DNA of 8,499 nt. Source: Campylobacterales bacterium. Lineage in GTDB: Bacteria; Campylobacterota; Campylobacteria; Campylobacterales; QNZT01. The position numbers and the translations under genes are program-made. Shown piece by piece: positions 1 through 5,832 of this stretch (its first letter is position 1; each line of letters starts with the position of its first letter). Below the pieces are notes generated by a model. The model was not told the DNA's origin. It saw only the letters and a program-made list of their open reading frames with translations, and searched no databases. The stretch covers positions 1 to 8,499 of the forward strand of contig JALWKJ010000256.1 of assembly GCA_027081495.1 (NCBI GenBank), read 5' to 3'.

Positions 1-132
1 ATTTAGAATAATACCCAACTGGCGTTTTTCACTGATAGACATAAATATAAAAAATACTATCGTAATCGAAACGACTGCAACGGCAAAAAGGAGATTTAAT
101 TTTAAAAAAATGGAGTGTCTGTTGATTTTCAT
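1..132 (-). CDS. Sensor histidine kinase, N-terminal fragment (partial at window edge)
   Basis: The frame starts at ATG 132 and stays open for 44 codons to the window edge, so only the N-terminus is visible. It begins MKINRHSIFLKLNLLF and has one hydrophobic helix at about residues 9-32, followed by SISEKRQLG. A short cytoplasmic tail and first membrane helix is how a classical two-component sensor kinase begins. It lies 2 nt after the stop of an OmpR-family regulator, and that spacing implies translational coupling, since no clear Shine-Dalgarno is visible. The gene order Spy/CpxP-like protein, regulator, then this gene fits a Cpx-like envelope-stress kinase. No kinase motif is inside the window, so the assignment rests on the start, the helix and the operon position. 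It could in principle be another membrane protein. Confidence 0.7.
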   Translation of the reverse strand, partial: MKINRHSIFLKLNLLFAVAVVSITIVFFIFMSISEKRQLGIILN

Positions 133-134
133 AT

Positions 135-788
135 TTAGCCGATAAACTTATATCCGACTCCACGGATAGTTTTGATCTTGTCATTACCGATTTTTTGCCT
201 GATGCGGCTTATGATAACATCGATGCTTCTGTCGCTGCTCTCCCAACCGATCGCATCGACATTGTTGGCGATAAAATCGCGGGAAATCACCATATCGCTT
301 TTTTGCATAAAAAGACGAAGTATCTCATACTCTGCCAGAGTGAGTTTTAATATTTCGCCTTTTTGGGTGATCTGCATACGCTGTTCATCTATGTGAAAAT
401 CGCTATCTTTTTGTGCAGATTCCACTATTTTATAGCGTCTGAGCACCGTTTGAATTCTAGCAACCAATTCCCTTGGTTCATATGGTTTTGGCAAATAGTC
501 GTCCGCACCCAGTTCCAGACCCATGACTTTATCGCTGAGGTCTCCCCTGGCGGTTGAGATAATGATAGGCATGTCATATGATTTTCGGATCATTTTACAT
601 AGCTGTAGTCCATCGATTTCAGGTAAAGAGAGATCTAAAATAATCAAATCATAATGGTCGATTTTTAAAGCATTTAAAGCGTTGCTAGGTGTCGGTATGC
701 TATTGACATCCATATTATACCTTGCCAAAAACCGTGACAATAATTCGGCGATTTCGAGATCGTCCTCAACCATGAGTATCTTGACCAT
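135..788 (-). CDS. OmpR/PhoB-family response regulator (CpxR/ArsR-like)
   Basis: This 217-aa protein is a full-length two-domain transcription factor. The receiver domain (about 1-118) has the acidic pocket E8-D9-D10, the phospho-acceptor D52 in LDLSLPEIDG, T79 and the conserved lysine K101 in GADDYLPKPYEP. The C-terminal winged helix (about 127-216) shows the recognition region SDRSIDVIISRIRQKI and the terminal hairpin IRGVGYKF. The start at ATG 788 is supported by an AAGGAA Shine-Dalgarno at 794-799. It sits between a Spy/CpxP-like periplasmic protein upstream and a probable membrane kinase 2 nt downstream, so it is probably phosphorylated by that kinase and controls the operon in response to envelope stress. 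The family assignment is firm. The stimulus and regulon are inferred. In Campylobacterota this type is often annotated ArsR-like, after the acid-response regulator of Helicobacter. Confidence 0.95.
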   Translation of the reverse strand: MVKILMVEDDLEIAELLSRFLARYNMDVNSIPTPSNALNALKIDHYDLIILDLSLPEIDGLQLCKMIRKSYDMPIIISTARGDLSDKVMGLELGADDYLPKPYEPRELVARIQTVLRRYKIVESAQKDSDFHIDEQRMQITQKGEILKLTLAEYEILRLFMQKSDMVISRDFIANNVDAIGWESSDRSIDVIISRIRQKIGNDKIKTIRGVGYKFIG

Positions 789-812
789 GCGGCTTCCTTA
801 AATGACTTTAAT

Positions 813-835
813 ATCAGGGGTGATAAGCCCCTGAT
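813..835 (-). promoter_or_regulatory. Intercistronic hairpin between the Spy-like gene and the regulator
   Basis: A perfect 8-bp stem, ATCAGGGG (813-820) with CCCCTGAT (828-835), closes a 7-nt loop. It begins five bases after the stop of the Spy-like gene and ends before the Shine-Dalgarno of the regulator. There is no U-run after it in the minus direction, so it is not a textbook Rho-independent terminator. A partial terminator or an RNA-processing/3'-protecting stem would let the abundant periplasmic protein be made in excess over the regulator. That role is inferred. Confidence 0.6.
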
Positions 836-839
836 TATA

Positions 840-1259
840 TCATTTTGCTCTTTTGTCTTTGATCTCTTGCAGTTTCTGTACAAATTCCGCTTTTTGCGTA
901 TCATCCAAAATAGCATAGACTTTTTCCATAAAGTCCGCTCTTGATGCGATAACTTTTTGAAATTTATCTGTCGCGATAGCGATAAATTTTGCTTTATCAA
1001 AACCTTGCGGGGTAAAAACGGTACCGATATCGGTCGTTGTTCTTAACTCGTTTCTAAATGCTTCTCTTTTGCTTTTTTGTTCAACGCGTAACGCTTTGAG
1101 CGCGGCTTTTTGTTCATCACTCAGGTCAAGCTGTTTTAAAACCATAACAATCGGCGGTTTTTTCCAAAACCTTTTTCCTTTGTGATCCGGACCAAACGCC
1201 ATAAGAGTGGCCGAAGCGACCGAGACGATTACCAATCCCGTAAGAATACTCTTTTTCAT
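840..1259 (-). CDS. Spy/CpxP-family periplasmic protein (LTXXQ motif)
   Basis: This is a 139-aa protein from ATG 1259. The frame is open further upstream, but this ATG has a GGAG Shine-Dalgarno nine bases away and begins directly with a signal peptide, MKKSILTGLVIVSVASATLMA, with likely cleavage after A21. The mature part is highly charged and helical. It carries two LTXXQ-like motifs, LDLSDEQKAAL (L46-Q50) and ILDDTQKAEF (118-122), the hallmark of the Spy/CpxP fold, and its length fits the family. Family members are periplasmic chaperones or negative modulators of a sensor kinase. The next two genes are a response regulator and a membrane kinase, so feedback on that kinase is the natural inference, as with CpxP on CpxA. 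Metal-responsive relatives (CnrX/ZraP type) are an alternative, but no histidine-rich metal site is evident. Confidence 0.85.
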   Translation of the reverse strand: MKKSILTGLVIVSVASATLMAFGPDHKGKRFWKKPPIVMVLKQLDLSDEQKAALKALRVEQKSKREAFRNELRTTTDIGTVFTPQGFDKAKFIAIATDKFQKVIASRADFMEKVYAILDDTQKAEFVQKLQEIKDKRAK

Positions 1260-1282
1260 AATATTTCTCCAAATAGTGTATT

Positions 1283-1297
1283 TCACTTTCAAAGTGA
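1283..1297. promoter_or_regulatory. 15-bp palindrome upstream of the Spy-like gene, candidate operator
   Basis: TCACTTT-C-AAAGTGA is a perfect 7-bp inverted repeat around one central base, 24-38 bp upstream of the ATG of the Spy-like gene. Such a compact dyad is shaped like a dimer-binding site. The OmpR family usually prefers direct repeats, so the cognate factor may be another regulator. The role is inferred from position only. Confidence 0.4.
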
Positions 1298-1303
1298 TTA
1301 AGG

Positions 1304-1401
1304 GCATCACTAGCTTTTGCCTATGCTGCGTTACTCTTTTTCACCTTAGCTAAGGCTAGGCTTTCAAAAGAGTGCCTTGCCTAGACTAAAGCTAGAGATG
1401 T
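1304..1401. repeat. Long imperfect palindrome, REP/MITE-like element
   Basis: The outer arms GCATCACTAGCTTT (1304-1317) and AAAGCTAGAGATGT (1388-1401) pair at 12 of 14 positions. The inner arms ACTCTTTT (1333-1340) and AAAAGAGT (1366-1373) pair perfectly. The bases between them pair partly, giving an imperfect stem of about 40 bp. The loop contains the perfect 12-bp palindrome CCTTAGCTAAGG (1344-1355). A near-identical 9-mer, GGGCATCAC (1302-1310) and GGGTATCAC (1405-1413), sits at both ends, resembling an imprecise target duplication, although the left copy overlaps the stem. No coding capacity is evident. Whether it is dispersed in the genome cannot be seen from one copy. Confidence 0.6.
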
Positions 1402-1438
1402 TGTGGGTATCACCTATTATTTGAGGCGCCCTAAAGTA

Positions 1439-1444
1439 ATTGTA
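1439..1444 (-). promoter_or_regulatory. Possible -10 box for the Spy-regulator-kinase operon
   Basis: TACAAT on the minus strand is the best -10 match in the 260-bp gap upstream of the Spy-like gene. A TTGACC lies upstream of it, but at a spacing (about 20 bp) that is too long for a good -35. If it is used, the transcript would carry the whole palindromic element as a 5' leader. A promoter nearer the gene is equally possible. Apart from the palindromes and this box, nothing else was recognised in 1260-1519. Confidence 0.2.
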
Positions 1445-1519
1445 ATGGAAGTTTGAAAATTGCCGGTCAATGAAATATGAACGAATGTAAACGGCAACGG
1501 CGATTATATATTTTTGTGT

Positions 1520-3349
1520 TTAGCTTGAAGGCTCCAGCTCTTTTGTGAGTTCTTCTTTGGGGATAGGTTCGCAAAAATAGTAACCTTGAAAATAATCTAT
1601 TCCAAGTTCATGAGTGATTTCAAATATCTCTTTTGAGCCAACGAATTCCGCTAGCGTTTTGATCTCAAGAGCTTTTGCAAGCTGTACGATCGATTTTACG
1701 AACTCATATGACTTTTTATCTATGTCTATGTTTTTTATCAATGAACCGTCGATTTTTAAAATATCCGGCTCAAGCTCGAAAACATGAGTAAAATTCGAAA
1801 AACCGCTTCCGAAATCATCAATCGCGATTTGAACGCCAAGAGCCTTGAACTCTTTGATGAAGTTATTTATAACTCTGTAATCCTCTATGTTTTCACTCTC
1901 TAAAATCTCAACCGTAAGTTGGTTTCCTATTTTATATTTTTCAATATTTTGTTTTAGTTTTTCAAGTACATTTTCATTCATCAAGTCGTTAAAAGAGAGA
2001 TTTAGCGAAAACGGTTTTTGAAGAGCTTTCATGATTTCAAAACTTTTTTCTATCATGATAATAGTTAAAGCTTCATACTGTTTTGTTTTTATAGCGGCGT
2101 CGAGAAAGAAAAACGGAGATATGAGTTCCGTTTTTCCGTCAATGATTTTTCTCATACGAATAAGAGATTCGTATTTTACGACTTTTTGCTCCCTATCTAC
2201 TATGGGTTGAAAAACGGGTATGAAATTATCGGAATTGATTGCGTCTTTGATTTCCGATTTTCTTTGCAGAAGTTGGTGAATCGTTTTGCTTGTATCTATC
2301 ATTTTACTGTACGCGATGAATTTTTTCGCATTTGATTTCGCAAAACTAAGCGCCATCTCCGCTTTATTTAGCGCATCTTCCTCTTCAAGAGATAATCCTA
2401 TCGTTATATCTAGTTTAATCGAGTCTTCGATCTCGGTAGAGCTGATATTTAAACTATCTACATATTCTAAGATTTCTTCGATCAAATCTTCGTATATATC
2501 ATGATCTATAAAAGCGAACTTTCCTCTAAGCGCAAATACATCCCCGTATATTCTGTAAAAATCGAGATCTTTATCTTTGAAAAACTCTTCAAGACTTTTC
2601 GCAAACGATTTTAAAAGGTGATTTCCGGTATTCATGCCGTAGAGTTCGTTTATATTTCTAAAGCCGTCGATATCTATGACCATTAGACCGCTAAAGGCTT
2701 CGGATTTTAGATGATGCTCCAGCGCCATCGTATTTTGAAGCCCCGTGAGAGAGTCGTGAAAATATTCATACTCGAGTTGTCTGACTCTTTGAGCCACCTT
2801 TTTTTCAAGAGTATTGTTTAACTGCTGTATTCTTTTAAGCGTTTTTGTATTAAAAAGGGTGATAGTGAGCAGACCGATGATCAAAGCCAGGCTAAGATCG
2901 AGATTTGAGGACCAAAAAGGATTGAGATAAAGCGCGCCGCTAAGAGTTCCAAGGGCATAGATCAAAGCGATATAAAAGTATTTTTCTCCAAATCTGATAC
3001 CGTTTCCCATAACGATCCAAAGTAGTATGGGATATACGAAAATCGCGTGTAAATCGAGTTTATATATCGTATATGTCACCATAGTCGTATCGGCGAAAAT
3101 GGCGCTTAAGCGCCTAAAAAAGTATGTTTTGGACTTTTTTACAAGCCAGAAAGTATGTATGAGCATAAATATAAAAAAAGCGCCGAATGCGTATTTGATA
3201 GAGTCGTTGTCGAAATAGTGCGGGTAAAAGATCGATAGTATCGTGAGCATGAGCATAAAAAGTATAAAACGGGTTAGAGCTTGTAAAAATTCTTCATCGT
3301 TTTTTCTTTTCGTATATGAGTTGAATATATCTTTTATTTTCTCTGTCAT
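1520..3349 (-). CDS. Membrane GGDEF-EAL protein, degenerate GGDEF; probable c-di-GMP phosphodiesterase
   Basis: This 609-aa protein has about six hydrophobic helices in residues 24-167, resembling an integral-membrane MASE-type sensor that I cannot name. A coiled-coil linker (about 170-195) follows, then GGDEF (about 196-348) and EAL (about 365-603). The GGDEF active loop reads RIYGDVFA (Y268-G-D-V-F272) instead of GGDEF, so cyclase activity is unlikely, although HDSLTGLQN and DIDGFRNINELYG are kept. The EAL domain keeps the expected residues: ESL in place of EAL (394-396), N450 in NLS, E481/E484, DD511-512 in IDDFGSGFS, K532 in LKID, E568 and Q588 in FQGY. It should therefore hydrolyse c-di-GMP to pGpG, with the dead GGDEF as a possible GTP-sensing module. 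It stands alone, divergent from the NYN gene. The start has only a weak AAAGAG Shine-Dalgarno. Confidence 0.92.
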   Translation of the reverse strand: MTEKIKDIFNSYTKRKNDEEFLQALTRFILFMLMLTILSIFYPHYFDNDSIKYAFGAFFIFMLIHTFWLVKKSKTYFFRRLSAIFADTTMVTYTIYKLDLHAIFVYPILLWIVMGNGIRFGEKYFYIALIYALGTLSGALYLNPFWSSNLDLSLALIIGLLTITLFNTKTLKRIQQLNNTLEKKVAQRVRQLEYEYFHDSLTGLQNTMALEHHLKSEAFSGLMVIDIDGFRNINELYGMNTGNHLLKSFAKSLEEFFKDKDLDFYRIYGDVFALRGKFAFIDHDIYEDLIEEILEYVDSLNISSTEIEDSIKLDITIGLSLEEEDALNKAEMALSFAKSNAKKFIAYSKMIDTSKTIHQLLQRKSEIKDAINSDNFIPVFQPIVDREQKVVKYESLIRMRKIIDGKTELISPFFFLDAAIKTKQYEALTIIMIEKSFEIMKALQKPFSLNLSFNDLMNENVLEKLKQNIEKYKIGNQLTVEILESENIEDYRVINNFIKEFKALGVQIAIDDFGSGFSNFTHVFELEPDILKIDGSLIKNIDIDKKSYEFVKSIVQLAKALEIKTLAEFVGSKEIFEITHELGIDYFQGYYFCEPIPKEELTKELEPSS

Positions 3350-3447
3350 CTATACTCTTTGAGTTTTTGTTACTAATAAATCGACATCTTTTAATAAAGG
3401 TGTTCTTTTTCTAGGGTATTTATATAAAAAATTAATTAATTCTGCAT

Positions 3448-3453
3448 ATTATA
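3448..3453 (-). promoter_or_regulatory. -10 box of the GGDEF-EAL gene
   Basis: A perfect TATAAT on the minus strand lies 99-104 bp upstream of the ATG at 3349, in the shared divergent intergenic region. It predicts a start near 3441 and an AT-rich leader of about 90 nt. No convincing -35 is visible, as is usual for the housekeeping promoters of this phylum. Confidence 0.55.
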
Positions 3454-3465
3454 CTCTTTTTTTTA

Positions 3466-3495
3466 GGAAAAATCTTTAACGATGAGAATTTTTCC
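3466..3495. repeat. Inverted repeat in the divergent promoter region
   Basis: GGAAAAAT (3466-3473) and ATTTTTCC (3488-3495) form an exact 8-bp inverted repeat with a 14-nt spacer. It lies between the two divergent promoters, just upstream of the -35 area of the NYN gene. A second dyad, ATGAGA (3482-3487) and TCTCAT (3510-3515), overlaps it. These may be operator sites, but AT-rich DNA produces such pairs by chance. Confidence 0.35.
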
Positions 3496-3521
3496 GGAGC
3501 TATTTTTAATCTCATTTTGTG

Positions 3522-3527
3522 TATATT
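3522..3527 (+). promoter_or_regulatory. -10 box of the NYN gene, apparently leaderless
   Basis: TATATT, preceded by TG (the extended -10 form), ends exactly six bases before the ATG at 3534. Normal spacing would put the transcription start on or next to the A of the start codon. No Shine-Dalgarno precedes the ATG, which agrees with a leaderless message. Confidence 0.45.
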
Positions 3528-3533
3528 TTAATT

Positions 3534-4280
3534 ATGAAACAGACTGAAGAAAAAATAGCGCTTATTATCGATGTAGATAACGCTCCGGCGTCAAAAATCG
3601 ATATTATTCTCTCCGAATTGGCAAAATACGGCGTAGTAAATATCAGAAAAGCTTACGGCAACTGGAAAAATCCGAAATCAAAAGGGTGGGAAGCCGTACT
3701 TTTTGAGTATGCGATACAACCCATACAGCAGTTTGACTACACAAAAGGTAAAAACGCTTCCGATATGGCTATGACCATAGATGCGATGGAACTTCTTTTT
3801 ACAAAAGAGCTTGACGCTTTTTGCATCGTTTCAAGCGACAGCGACTTTACTCCGTTGGTTATGCGCATACTCGTAAACGGATTGAAAGTTTACGGTTTTG
3901 GAGAGAAAAAGACTCCCATGCCTTTTGTGAACGCTTGTTCGAGATTTTTATATCTGGAAAATCTCGGTACTTCGAGCGGAATCAAAACATCTTCCGTAAA
4001 ACAGAAAAAAGACGGTAAAAAAACCAATAACGAGCTTAAAAAAGATACGAAACTCTTAAATGCTCTAAGACATGCCATAGAGAGTACGGAAGACGAAGAG
4101 GGGTGGGCGTATCTTGCGGATGTAGGAAACCATATATCAAACAATACCAGCTACGATCCCAGAAATTTCGGTTATAGAAGTTGGGGAGAGCTCATTCGTT
4201 CAATCGACCTTTTTGAAGTGCAAAAAAGAGGCGAGCATCCTAGCGCGCTTTATGTAAAGGATAAAAGAAGAGGAGATTAA
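3534..4280 (+). CDS. NYN-domain nuclease with C-terminal OST-HTH/LOTUS domain (LabA/MARF1-like)
   Basis: This 248-aa protein has an N-terminal NYN (PIN-like) domain at about 7-145. The acidic metal-binding residues typical of the fold are visible: D13 and D15-N16 in IIDVDNAP, D77 in GKNASDMAM and D102/D104 in SSDSDFTPL. A basic linker (about 150-172) leads to an OST-HTH/LOTUS domain (about 173-243) with WAYLADVGNHI and NFGYRSWGELI. Family knowledge: NYN domains are Mg-dependent RNases and LOTUS domains bind RNA, so RNA cleavage or surveillance in the cytoplasm is the likely role. The targets are unknown. An in-frame GTG at 3519 would add five residues (MYILI), but it lies in the -10 region and has no Shine-Dalgarno, so ATG 3534 was chosen. 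The stop overlaps the stop of the convergent kinase gene. Confidence 0.9.
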   Translation: MKQTEEKIALIIDVDNAPASKIDIILSELAKYGVVNIRKAYGNWKNPKSKGWEAVLFEYAIQPIQQFDYTKGKNASDMAMTIDAMELLFTKELDAFCIVSSDSDFTPLVMRILVNGLKVYGFGEKKTPMPFVNACSRFLYLENLGTSSGIKTSSVKQKKDGKKTNNELKKDTKLLNALRHAIESTEDEEGWAYLADVGNHISNNTSYDPRNFGYRSWGELIRSIDLFEVQKRGEHPSALYVKDKRRGD

Positions 4281-5116
4281 AGGAGTATATTTTTAAGATC
4301 CAAAGATATACTCGAGCCTCTGTTTTTTTTAGTATCGATCTTTATCTCTATCTTCTCTTTGTCGCAGAAGTTTTTCACGATCGATAAACCGAGACCGAAA
4401 CCCTCGGTCGAGGGGTTTTCTTGAAAAGATTTTTCATATACTATAAAAAGATTTTTAGGTTCGATTCCTATGCCGCTGTCTTTTATGTATAGTTTATCGT
4501 TTTTGGTATAGAAGGTTACAAAGCCGTCTTTTTTGTTATATTTTATCGCGTTTGAGAGAAGATTGTCAACGACTCTTTGAAAACCGTTTTTATCCGTCTT
4601 TACGACTATCTCTTCACAATCGTTTTTAATCTTTATCGAGCCTTTGATATCTTCAAATCTTTTTATGCTCTCATCGACGATCTCTTTAAGGGAAAAAGCG
4701 CTCTTTTCTATCTGCTCTATATTTTCTTTTATGCCGTATTCGATACTTTCGTAAAGTTTTGTTAGGTTTTTAGCCGCATTTTTTATGCGCGTGAGTCTCT
4801 GTTTGTTTTTGGGGTCGCTTATGGATCTTTGCAGCATCGAAACATTTGCTTCTATCGTCGCTACGGGGGTGTTTAGTTCATGAAGAGTGTGGTCGATCAT
4901 CTCTTTTAGTTTTTTATCCGTTTTTAGATACTCCTTTATAATGGAAATCGATAGAAAATAGTAAAGAGATATAAAAAGAAAAATAGAAAAAACGACTCTT
5001 AAATAGAGATTGCCGATAAACTTTTCAAGCCATATATTTAGAGTAAAAACTATAACGGCGATCGTAGTTATTATAATAAAATTCGAGATTAAAAATGCCG
5101 ATTCTTTAGATCTCAA
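4277..5116 (-). CDS. Sensor histidine kinase with minimal periplasmic region
   Basis: This is a compact 279-aa kinase, short for the family. Two membrane helices (about 9-29 and 41-60) are joined by only about ten residues outside the membrane, and no PAS or HAMP domain is evident. The dimerisation/phosphotransfer helix carries H79 in HELNTP. The ATPase domain has the N-box DNLLSNAIKYN (184-194), the G1 box DSGIGIE (213-219) and the G2 box GFGLGLSIV (239-247), so all catalytic motifs are present. The start overlaps the 3' end of the regulator gene by 11 nt, so the two are translated as a coupled pair and form a cognate two-component system. The absence of an extracellular sensor suggests signals sensed in or at the membrane, or through a partner protein. 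The 3' end overlaps the convergent NYN gene by four bases (TTAA). Confidence 0.95.
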   Translation of the reverse strand: MRSKESAFLISNFIIITTIAVIVFTLNIWLEKFIGNLYLRVVFSIFLFISLYYFLSISIIKEYLKTDKKLKEMIDHTLHELNTPVATIEANVSMLQRSISDPKNKQRLTRIKNAAKNLTKLYESIEYGIKENIEQIEKSAFSLKEIVDESIKRFEDIKGSIKIKNDCEEIVVKTDKNGFQRVVDNLLSNAIKYNKKDGFVTFYTKNDKLYIKDSGIGIEPKNLFIVYEKSFQENPSTEGFGLGLSIVKNFCDKEKIEIKIDTKKNRGSSISLDLKNILL

Positions 5117-5762
5117 AGCGGTATCCCAATCCTTTTATATTTTTTATTTTCTCTTTTTTAAATATCTTTTTAAGATCGTTTATATATACGCGAATAGCTC
5201 CGTCGCTTGGATTTTCGTTCCATTCCCAAAGTTTTGATTTTATCATATCTTTTGTTACTATAACGGATCTATTTTCTATAAACAGCTCAAGCAAAAGCGC
5301 CAATTTTTTAGAAAGCGTAATCTTCTCTTTTTTATTAAAAAGCGTCCTCTCTTTAGGGTCGTATGTAAACTCTCCCAAAAAGATATGTTTGAGTATTTTG
5401 TTGCTTCTATTTAAAATGGCGTTTATACGCAGCAACAGTTCATCCAGATCGACCGGTTTTCTTAGATAGTCGTCGGCTCCGCTTTTAAATCCTTTTAAAA
5501 GAGTCTCTTTATCTTTATACGAAGTCAGATAGATAGCAGGGGTTTTATTGTCGCTGTTTCGAAGGGCTTTAAGCAGATCGATTCCCGTAGATTTACCGAG
5601 ATTTATATCTAAAAGAAGCAGATCGAAATTTTTTTCGTAACAAAGATCGAGCGCTCTATCTTTTTCAAAACAGATATCGACCGAAAATCCTTCGCCGCTT
5701 AAAAAATCCTCAAGAGTTTGCGCAAAAAGTTTATCGTCTTCTACTACCAGTATTTTAATCAT
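5106..5762 (-). CDS. OmpR-family response regulator
   Basis: This 218-aa two-domain regulator pairs with the overlapping kinase. The receiver domain (1-118) has E8-D9-D10, phospho-acceptor D52 in LLLDINLGKSTG, T80 in YLTSYKD and K102 in GADDYLRKPVD. After D52 it has INLGKSTG where the OmpR family usually has LPGxDG, a small deviation in the loop next to the phosphorylation site. The winged helix (about 127-218) has the recognition helix DGAIRVYINDLKKI and ends GLGYRFEI. It is first in its operon, and its -10 box (5769-5774) lies six bases from the ATG with no Shine-Dalgarno. It is divergent from the SIMPL gene across 70 bp, so it could control that gene as well as itself. The target genes and stimulus are not visible. 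Confidence 0.95.
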   Translation of the reverse strand: MIKILVVEDDKLFAQTLEDFLSGEGFSVDICFEKDRALDLCYEKNFDLLLLDINLGKSTGIDLLKALRNSDNKTPAIYLTSYKDKETLLKGFKSGADDYLRKPVDLDELLLRINAILNRSNKILKHIFLGEFTYDPKERTLFNKKEKITLSKKLALLLELFIENRSVIVTKDMIKSKLWEWNENPSDGAIRVYINDLKKIFKKEKIKNIKGLGYRFEI

Positions 5763-5768
5763 GCGTCA

Positions 5769-5774
5769 ATAATA
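5769..5774 (-). promoter_or_regulatory. -10 box of the regulator-kinase operon, apparently leaderless
   Basis: TATTAT on the minus strand is followed by six bases (TGACGC) and then the ATG at 5762. No Shine-Dalgarno is visible. The geometry matches the NYN promoter at 3522-3527 and suggests that transcription starts at the initiation codon. Confidence 0.45.
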
Positions 5775-5785
5775 TCAAATTTTGC

Positions 5786-5791
5786 TATAAT
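5786..5791 (+). promoter_or_regulatory. -10 box of the SIMPL gene
   Basis: TTTGCTATAAT contains a consensus TATAAT. It predicts a start near 5798 and a leader of about 35 nt that holds an AAAGGAG Shine-Dalgarno (5821-5827) five bases from the ATG. It lies only 11 bp from the oppositely facing -10 box of the regulator operon, so the two promoters must share their upstream DNA. Confidence 0.65.
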
Positions 5792-5832
5792 CACACATAT
5801 TTTTCGGAGGGTTCGATTACAAAGGAGTCAAA

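Noticed and set aside
674..1000. 108-codon minus-strand frame across the Spy-like/regulator junction
   Set aside because: It overlaps two well-supported genes in another frame, contains the intercistronic hairpin, and has no recognisable domain.
1260..1310. 17-residue N-terminal extension of the Spy-like protein
   Set aside because: It would put residues before a clean signal peptide and run across the palindrome. The ATG at 1259 has the Shine-Dalgarno.
1460..1497. TTGCCG ... CGGCAA as a terminator for the GGDEF-EAL gene
   Set aside because: The 6-bp arms are about 26 nt apart and no U-run follows. Too weak to call.
3519..3533. GTG start for the NYN protein
   Set aside because: It lies in the likely -10 region, has no Shine-Dalgarno, and adds residues outside the domain.
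3890..4144. 84-codon minus-strand frame within the NYN gene
   Set aside because: Antisense shadow of a gene with strong domain evidence.
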